In this document: positions 44,522-48,574 of the stretch, in pieces
Layout: each line of letters starts with the position of its first letter
Numbering within the stretch: position 1 is the first letter of the stretch
Assembly: GCA_020054495.1 (NCBI GenBank)
Contig: JAHWGK010000019.1
Span: 1 to 48,574 of the forward strand
Direction: 5' to 3'
Source: Thermoplasmata archaeon
GTDB taxonomy: Archaea > Thermoplasmatota > E2 > DHVEG-1
DNA: 48,574 nucleotides
Notes under the pieces: model-generated
Told to the model about the DNA's origin: nothing
Seen by the model: only the letters and a program-made list of their open reading frames with translations
The model's database searches: none
Made by a program: the position numbers and the translations under genes

Positions 44522-44663
44522 AAGTTATCTAATAAAAACAGGTTTTTATGGTTTGTTTCCCCTTGACCACCGGTCATCGCTCACTTCGTTCACTATAGAC
44601 CGGGTGGAATTCTTTCTTTAAAAAAATTTAAGTGAAACCTAGGTTATAATAAAAGGATCATAT

Positions 44664-45023
44664 CTATTCTAATTTATCTATTAGCAGATTAATTTCACTA
44701 ACATGTTTATTGATAATTTCAGGTTTTCTATAAGTAGATGCGATTTTTTTAAGATTGTTTAATACTTGAATTAGACAATCTTTATCGGGGTTATCAAAAT
44801 CCCCGCCGACATCACAAATAATATTTTCAATTAATTCTCTAACATGTGATTTTTTCATTTCTTCGAATTTTTTTCGCGGAGGATCACCAAAAGTCTCTCT
44901 AGCGAGTTCAAGGACATTACAATGTGCTTTATAATAACATTGAATTATTGCATCTCTTACCAAAACTGGAGTAACGTTTTTGGTAATATCAACACCATAA
45001 ATTAGATTATCTTTTAAAGGCAT
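44664..45023 (-). CDS. small conserved-looking helical protein of unknown function
   Basis: This 119-residue soluble protein is probably all-helical: RDAIIQCYYKAHCNVLELARE, then HVRELIENIICDVGGDFDNP and a final helix ISEINLLIDKLE-like. I recall similar short archaeal proteins with a DVGG-F-P block but no assigned function. GAGGGA before the ATG supports translation. It lies next to the IS element. Confidence 0.65.
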   Translation of the reverse strand: MPLKDNLIYGVDITKNVTPVLVRDAIIQCYYKAHCNVLELARETFGDPPRKKFEEMKKSHVRELIENIICDVGGDFDNPDKDCLIQVLNNLKKIASTYRKPEIINKHVSEINLLIDKLE

Positions 45024-45213
45024 TTAAGCCGCTTCCCTCAAATTTTCAATATAAAAAAAGCAGCTAATAATATATAAACCTCTGCATAACAGTTGTTAAT
45101 TGGTTATTTTGACAAACATTGCCATGGATTATTGTACAAAGTCTGCCTTTTCGAAATATATATAATGCTTTATTCAGTTTTATAATAATTGATATATGGG
45201 TAGAGGGAAAAAT

Positions 45214-45732
45214 ATGCAAGAAAAAAAGATTGGTAATCTAGGCTGGAAACCAAGTTTATCTATTATAGGCGCTGTTGGTTGGCTAATTTTTATAATAATT
45301 TGGTTTGCTTTTTATGCATCTGATTATTCTTGGGAGAAAAACCTTGCAGTATTTTTATTATCAATTCTAATAGTTTTTTTTGCAATTGGTGGAATGTGGG
45401 CTATCTGGAGTCTACGTATGATACCTAAACCCGGTTGGGAGATGTTTAAAATAAGTGGTTTCAGATGGCGTGTTTTAACATCCATAGTTCTACCATTTGC
45501 TGCAATGATTATTTTGATTATATGGTTCTGGTATTATGCAGAACCATATAGCGTTTGGCAGAATATCGCAGTTTTACTTGTAATACTTCTTGCCATTGGT
45601 GGTATCCTAGGTGCCATCTGGGCTCGTTGGGGTATGAAGCATGGTAATGACATGAAAAAGTATGAAAATATCGGTGAAGAAATCGGAAAAAAAGTAGAAG
45701 AGGCTATGAAAGACAAAAAAGAAGATGATTAA
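45214..45732 (+). CDS. four-helix membrane protein with internal duplication
   Basis: This protein of about 172 residues consists of two copies of a two-helix unit. The first reads WLIFIIIWFAFYASDYSWEKN and continues LAVFLLSILIVFFAIGGMWA. The second reads ILIIWFWYYAEPYSVWQN and continues IAVLLVILLAIGGILGA. A charged C-terminal helix follows. The ATG at 45214 has AGAGGG upstream and is preferred over the ATG at 45196. A TATATATAATG promoter lies about 50 bases before it. The function is unknown. Confidence 0.75.
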   Translation: MQEKKIGNLGWKPSLSIIGAVGWLIFIIIWFAFYASDYSWEKNLAVFLLSILIVFFAIGGMWAIWSLRMIPKPGWEMFKISGFRWRVLTSIVLPFAAMIILIIWFWYYAEPYSVWQNIAVLLVILLAIGGILGAIWARWGMKHGNDMKKYENIGEEIGKKVEEAMKDKKEDD

Positions 45733-45842
45733 AAAGACTGAACTTTTTTTCTTTTTATAGGAAATGTCATTTAAGTGGTATATTACATGACTTGGAAATA
45801 AATTATTTAAAAAATAAAATGATTGCGATTTTAACTTAAATA

Positions 45843-46055
45843 TTATCGTGGATTAATTGTCGTGGGTTGTTTCTTTTTTCCTGAAGAAAATATTCCGTAG
45901 AGGCTTAAAACAATAGATTGGTTCTTCGTTTTGGAAATCTCCATACTGTTACCATTTTCATCTTTGACTATAATAGATGAATCATATTGTTCAACATGAA
46001 TTGGAAAACCATTTATCTCCCAGATTTTTACATCTATTGGTAGTTTATCTGTCAT
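45843..46055 (-). CDS. small unknown protein
   Basis: This 70-residue frame reads like a small beta-rich soluble protein (IWEINGFPIHVEQYDSSIIVKDENG), but I do not recognise it. A TTTATATAA box lies only about 12-20 bases before the ATG and no ribosome binding site is visible, which would suit a leaderless transcript poorly. Moderate support only. Confidence 0.45.
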   Translation of the reverse strand: MTDKLPIDVKIWEINGFPIHVEQYDSSIIVKDENGNSMEISKTKNQSIVLSLYGIFSSGKKKQPTTINPR

Positions 46056-46277
46056 AAATCATTATATAAATGGTTTTTACAATAAATATCTAATGACATG
46101 ATTTGTACCAAAATAGGAAAATTTTGAACAAAAATATACCAATTGTTTAAATTCTATTTCTACTGTTTTCATAAACCGGCGCTAAACAATTCATTAATCT
46201 TCTATTACTTTTTCAATATCATTAATTCAACACCGCTTATTTCAACAGATTTTTTATTCGGTTTTGCTCCTAAACCC

Positions 46278-47888
46278 TTATTTTATAAAGTAATTAAGAA
46301 ATCTTACCATTAACGGAAATTTTTCTAAAAACCGATAAAACAACACATTGTTAGTTGCTTTGTTTCGTGATTTTGTTACTTCAACTTCAAATTCACCCCA
46401 TGGTCCCCAAAGGTTCTCTGTATCCTTTGCTCTTGCTTTGATAGTATATGCCCCTCCCCAAACCCATCTATGTTCAACTTTTACTTCTTCACCAGAACCA
46501 TAAGGACCAATCCAGTTCTCAAAAGAGCCATCACCCCAGTCAATATAATAATAAATGTCTCTATCAAGTGGCGAATTAGACTTAAAAATATATTCATATT
46601 TAATCAAAGGTTTACCAGATATAGGACCATTTATTTCAGGTGCATCTGGAGCATTAGGATCAATTGGACCACCAATAGCATGAAGATACCCAAAAAGTAT
46701 ATTTTGAGGGTCACTTCCCAAAACCCAAGTAGTTAAGTAGACTGTTCCATCTTGCCCAATAATTGGATCTGAAAATGTATTTATTCCTTCATAAGGTAAA
46801 TCACTAGTTAAACGTGTCTTCCATTTCATAGTTCCATCAAGATAATATGCATAGATATATTCAGAGCACGCAAAATAAATAGTTCCATCACTACCAATAA
46901 CTGAGCTGGTAGTATGTTCACGTTTTTGCTGAAATTGATGAGACCAAATGATACTTCCATCAACAGGGTCTAAAGCAGAAATAAATGGAGCTTCCCCTGA
47001 AATAATTAAAGTCCCATCAGGAGCTATAGCTGGGTTTTGCCCTCCATGTTCAAGCATCGTCTTCCATTTTTCAGTTCCATCTGGGTTTACAGCTTGAATC
47101 CAGAGAGTACAAGGAGCAATATAAATAGTCCCATCTTCACTTATAACAGGTCCATTATAAAAAATATCAAGTGCTGTGAATTTCCATTTAAAAGTTCCAT
47201 CGGAACCAAGACAATATAGTTTTTTATTATAACTGGTGAAATAGACATTACCGTCATTATCTAATGCTGGTGCACGAACTGGAGAATCTATTTTATAATC
47301 CCATTTGATTGTTCCATTTGGATATAAAACATAAAGATACCCATCACCAGTCCCAACATAAATCAAGCCATCTGGACTAATAACAGGATGGCCAGAAAAA
47401 CGCTTGTCTTTATTTAATATCCATTTTATTGTCCCATCTGGATTGAAAGCATGAAAACGATCACCTGTACCAACATAGATAGTTCCATCAGAACTAATCG
47501 CAGGAACATAACCAGAGAGACCCATTAAGTCTTGTTTCCATTTTCTTGTACCATTAGGATATATAGCATGAAATTCCTCAACATCAGAAGACACATAAAG
47601 TATACCATCTTTATCAATTACAGCAGGTTCTGTTAATCCTGAATCAATATAATATTTCCAACGTTCACCACCAAGATTATCGCTTGTATCAAATGGGCTT
47701 CTCCCAGTATGCTGTGGGTCATGCTTATACATAGGCCATATATGTTCCTGCTGACCATCATTGGGGATATTAGCTTGTTCAATATCTATAGTTTGTTTCC
47801 TAAAGCTTGTTGTTGGATTTGAAACTACAATAAATGAAGATGAAAATAGCAATATGATAATCAAGATTGAGATGAGATATTTTTTCAG
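46278..47888 (-). CDS. secreted PQQ-type propeller protein with PKD domain and tail
   Basis: The frame should be extended to a CTG at 47886-47888. That gives a classical signal peptide (KKYLISILIIILLFSSSF), with AGGAGG eight bases upstream. The internal TTG at 47864 would lose the basic N-terminus. Residues about 60-420 hold roughly ten beta-propeller repeats of the type DGTIYVGTGD...NPDGTIKW. One PKD domain follows (WGDGSFENWIGPYGSG). The C-terminus SRNKATNNVLFYRFLEKFP is the shared tail. It is probably a surface protein of unknown ligand. Confidence 0.87.
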   Translation of the reverse strand: MKKYLISILIIILLFSSSFIVVSNPTTSFRKQTIDIEQANIPNDGQQEHIWPMYKHDPQHTGRSPFDTSDNLGGERWKYYIDSGLTEPAVIDKDGILYVSSDVEEFHAIYPNGTRKWKQDLMGLSGYVPAISSDGTIYVGTGDRFHAFNPDGTIKWILNKDKRFSGHPVISPDGLIYVGTGDGYLYVLYPNGTIKWDYKIDSPVRAPALDNDGNVYFTSYNKKLYCLGSDGTFKWKFTALDIFYNGPVISEDGTIYIAPCTLWIQAVNPDGTEKWKTMLEHGGQNPAIAPDGTLIISGEAPFISALDPVDGSIIWSHQFQQKREHTTSSVIGSDGTIYFACSEYIYAYYLDGTMKWKTRLTSDLPYEGINTFSDPIIGQDGTVYLTTWVLGSDPQNILFGYLHAIGGPIDPNAPDAPEINGPISGKPLIKYEYIFKSNSPLDRDIYYYIDWGDGSFENWIGPYGSGEEVKVEHRWVWGGAYTIKARAKDTENLWGPWGEFEVEVTKSRNKATNNVLFYRFLEKFPLMVRFLNYFIK

Positions 47889-47910
47889 GCTTTATTCCTC
47901 CTGGCTAACT

Positions 47911-47961
47911 TATAAAAATAAACATATGAGTATATAAATCCTTTGAACAAAAATAATTATT
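47911..47961 (-). promoter_or_regulatory. promoter block shared with the C15 gene
   Basis: This block aligns without gaps to 40369-40419 with about six mismatches. It contains CTTTGAACAAA (47941-47951) next to the TATA element GAGTATATAAAT (read on the plus strand, 47929-47940). Its distance to the CTG start is similar in both genes. Coregulation or duplication of the promoter is likely. Confidence 0.65.
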
Positions 47962-47989
47962 GTGCAAACTTAAAAAACCACCTTGTTTT

Positions 47990-48098
47990 GAACACCCCAA
48001 AATGAACACCCCCTAAATGAACAGAACCCTTTTTCGGCTTTGCACGTAAAATACCTTTTTTTACTGAATTTACGTGCAAAATCATTATTTTACGTGCA
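47990..48098. repeat. short repeats between divergent genes (GAACACCCC and TTTACGTGCA)
   Basis: GAACACCCC occurs twice, at 47990-47998 and 48004-48012 (14-base step). A perfect 12-bp inverted repeat TTTGCACGTAAA (48039-48050) / TTTACGTGCAAA (48069-48080) follows. A third copy, TTTACGTGCA, lies at 48089-48098, 20 bases after the second. The whole 47889-48270 interval has no open frame. Confidence 0.6.
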
Positions 48099-48220
48099 GA
48101 GTAGTTAGATTTAAATAAAATATCTTTAAGTAAAGCTCTCTATATTGGATGAAAATTTAAACCAAAGAAACAAAATGTTTTTTAATATATTATTATAGCA
48201 TAATTTATTTCGTATGGGTC

Positions 48221-48270
48221 TGACTAATTAGTCAGCATTTTATGACTAATGGGAAAAAGTTAATTAGTCA
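48221..48270 (+). promoter_or_regulatory. operator cluster before the last gene
   Basis: A perfect 14-bp palindrome TGACTAATTAGTCA lies at 48221-48234. A second spaced pair of the same half-sites follows: TGACTAAT at 48243-48250 and ATTAGTCA at 48263-48270, the latter abutting the ATG at 48271. AT-rich TATA-like sequence lies upstream (about 48183-48210). A dimeric regulator probably controls the downstream gene. Confidence 0.6.
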
Positions 48271-48574
48271 ATGAAATCATTAAAACATTGGATTTTAATG
48301 AGTAATGGGGGAACATCTCAAAAAAAACCATCTTTCGATGTTTTGTTTGAAATATCTAAATATGCATTAGATAATGAATGGGATTTGTTCAAAGTTTTAG
48401 ATTCAAAAGCCAGAATTATCTTAACGGCTTCTACTACAATACTATCAATCTACATCGGTATTTTAATCTTTTTTTCAGATTCTATTATTAAAACCTCTTC
48501 ACTTATAGAAGTAATTAATGTCTATTATTGGGTAATCATTTCTCCTTTAGCTCTTTTTATATTTCTTACAAGTC
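48271..48574 (+). CDS. two-helix membrane protein, truncated by the window end
   Basis: The frame is open from an ATG at 48271 (a second in-frame ATG is at 48298) to the end of the window, about 101 codons. A cytoplasmic N-terminal part reads FEISKYALDNEWDLFKVLDS. It is followed by KARIILTASTTILSIYIGIL as a membrane helix and a second helix VIISPLALFIFLTS. A Lys-Ala step into a helix after an Asp-Ser is reminiscent of two-helix effector domains of the Pycsar/SLATT kind, but the gene is incomplete and this is weak. Confidence 0.6.
   Translation, partial: MKSLKHWILMSNGGTSQKKPSFDVLFEISKYALDNEWDLFKVLDSKARIILTASTTILSIYIGILIFFSDSIIKTSSLIEVINVYYWVIISPLALFIFLTS

Larger units (their letters stand above)
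43883..44607 (-). mobile_element. IS200-type insertion element
   Basis: One Y1-transposase gene is flanked by subterminal hairpins and no inverted terminal repeats, as in IS200/IS605. On one side are CCACCAGTC/GACTGGTGG (43883-43905) and GGCTAAC/GTTAGCC (43913-43929). On the other side is CCACCGGTC/GACCGGGTGG (44567-44607, one bulge). The region is clearly GC-richer than its surroundings. No tnpB is present. The exact cleavage points cannot be fixed from one copy, so the ends are approximate. Confidence 0.75.

Noticed and set aside
46190-46275. Short minus-strand open stretch reading GLGAKPNKKSVEISGVELM before the end of the PQQ/PKD gene
   Set aside because: Only about 25 codons, no start or ribosome binding site, and no recognisable family. 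It could be a relic but is not supported well enough.
1-48574. CRISPR array, tRNA or rRNA genes
   Set aside because: I saw no regularly spaced repeats of 25-40 bases and no tRNA-like T-loop or anticodon arrangement. The only GC-rich non-coding islands are the SRP RNA and the IS ends.

Overview
The window is archaeal and AT-rich. It carries archaeal-type S12, S7 and EF-2, the MCM helicase, both subunits of the euryarchaeal DNA polymerase D, an archaeal SRP RNA, Trm1, an archaeosortase and a membrane-bound Mbh/Mrp-like complex. PolD together with the secreted PKD-domain proteins and their peculiar C-terminal tail points to a mesophilic-looking Thermoplasmata relative, possibly Marine Benthic Group D/Thermoprofundales. 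That placement is an inference from protein style; no 16S rRNA gene is present.

Layout. 1-10.3 kb is an information-processing block: rps12-rps7-EF-2 (+), a small unknown gene, then mcm, the SRP RNA, a small membrane protein and the PolD large subunit (all -). 10.6-13.1 kb holds a secreted N-terminal-nucleophile hydrolase fused to a PQQ-type propeller. 13.1-17.2 kb holds the PolD small subunit, DUF424, a Mut7-C RNase-like protein, the riboflavin-pathway reductase and ThyX. 17.3-22.9 kb is a ten-gene, translationally coupled operon for an Mbh/Mrp-type ion-translocating membrane complex that lacks the hydrogenase-like peripheral subunits. 22.9-25.2 kb is an archaeosortase followed by archaetidylserine decarboxylase and synthase genes, an apparent protein-sorting and lipid-head-group cluster. 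25.2-36 kb is housekeeping: a THEP1-type NTPase, Trm1, PurN, FolC, a split FolP, an ArsM-like methyltransferase, PurB and TyrRS, plus an XRE/membrane-protein regulatory pair with a striking operator array.

36-48.6 kb is an accessory region of secreted proteins: a thioredoxin-fold protein, a GumN/TraB-like protein, a C15 pyroglutamyl peptidase with PKD, a broken rhodanese-PKD gene, an FG-GAP/PKD protein and a PQQ/PKD protein. Gene relics and an IS200-type element are mixed in. Four or five of the secreted proteins share a C-terminal amphipathic tail (PRNK, then a Leu-rich segment with an RFLExFP-like core) that is not the PGF-CTERM signal. Two of them appear to start at CTG codons and share a nearly identical 51-bp promoter block.

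The observations most worth following are the shared tail, the paired promoters with CTG starts, the archaeosortase/archaetidylethanolamine-type cluster, the membrane complex without its catalytic module, and the palindromic operator clusters at 33.37-33.42 kb and 48.2 kb.
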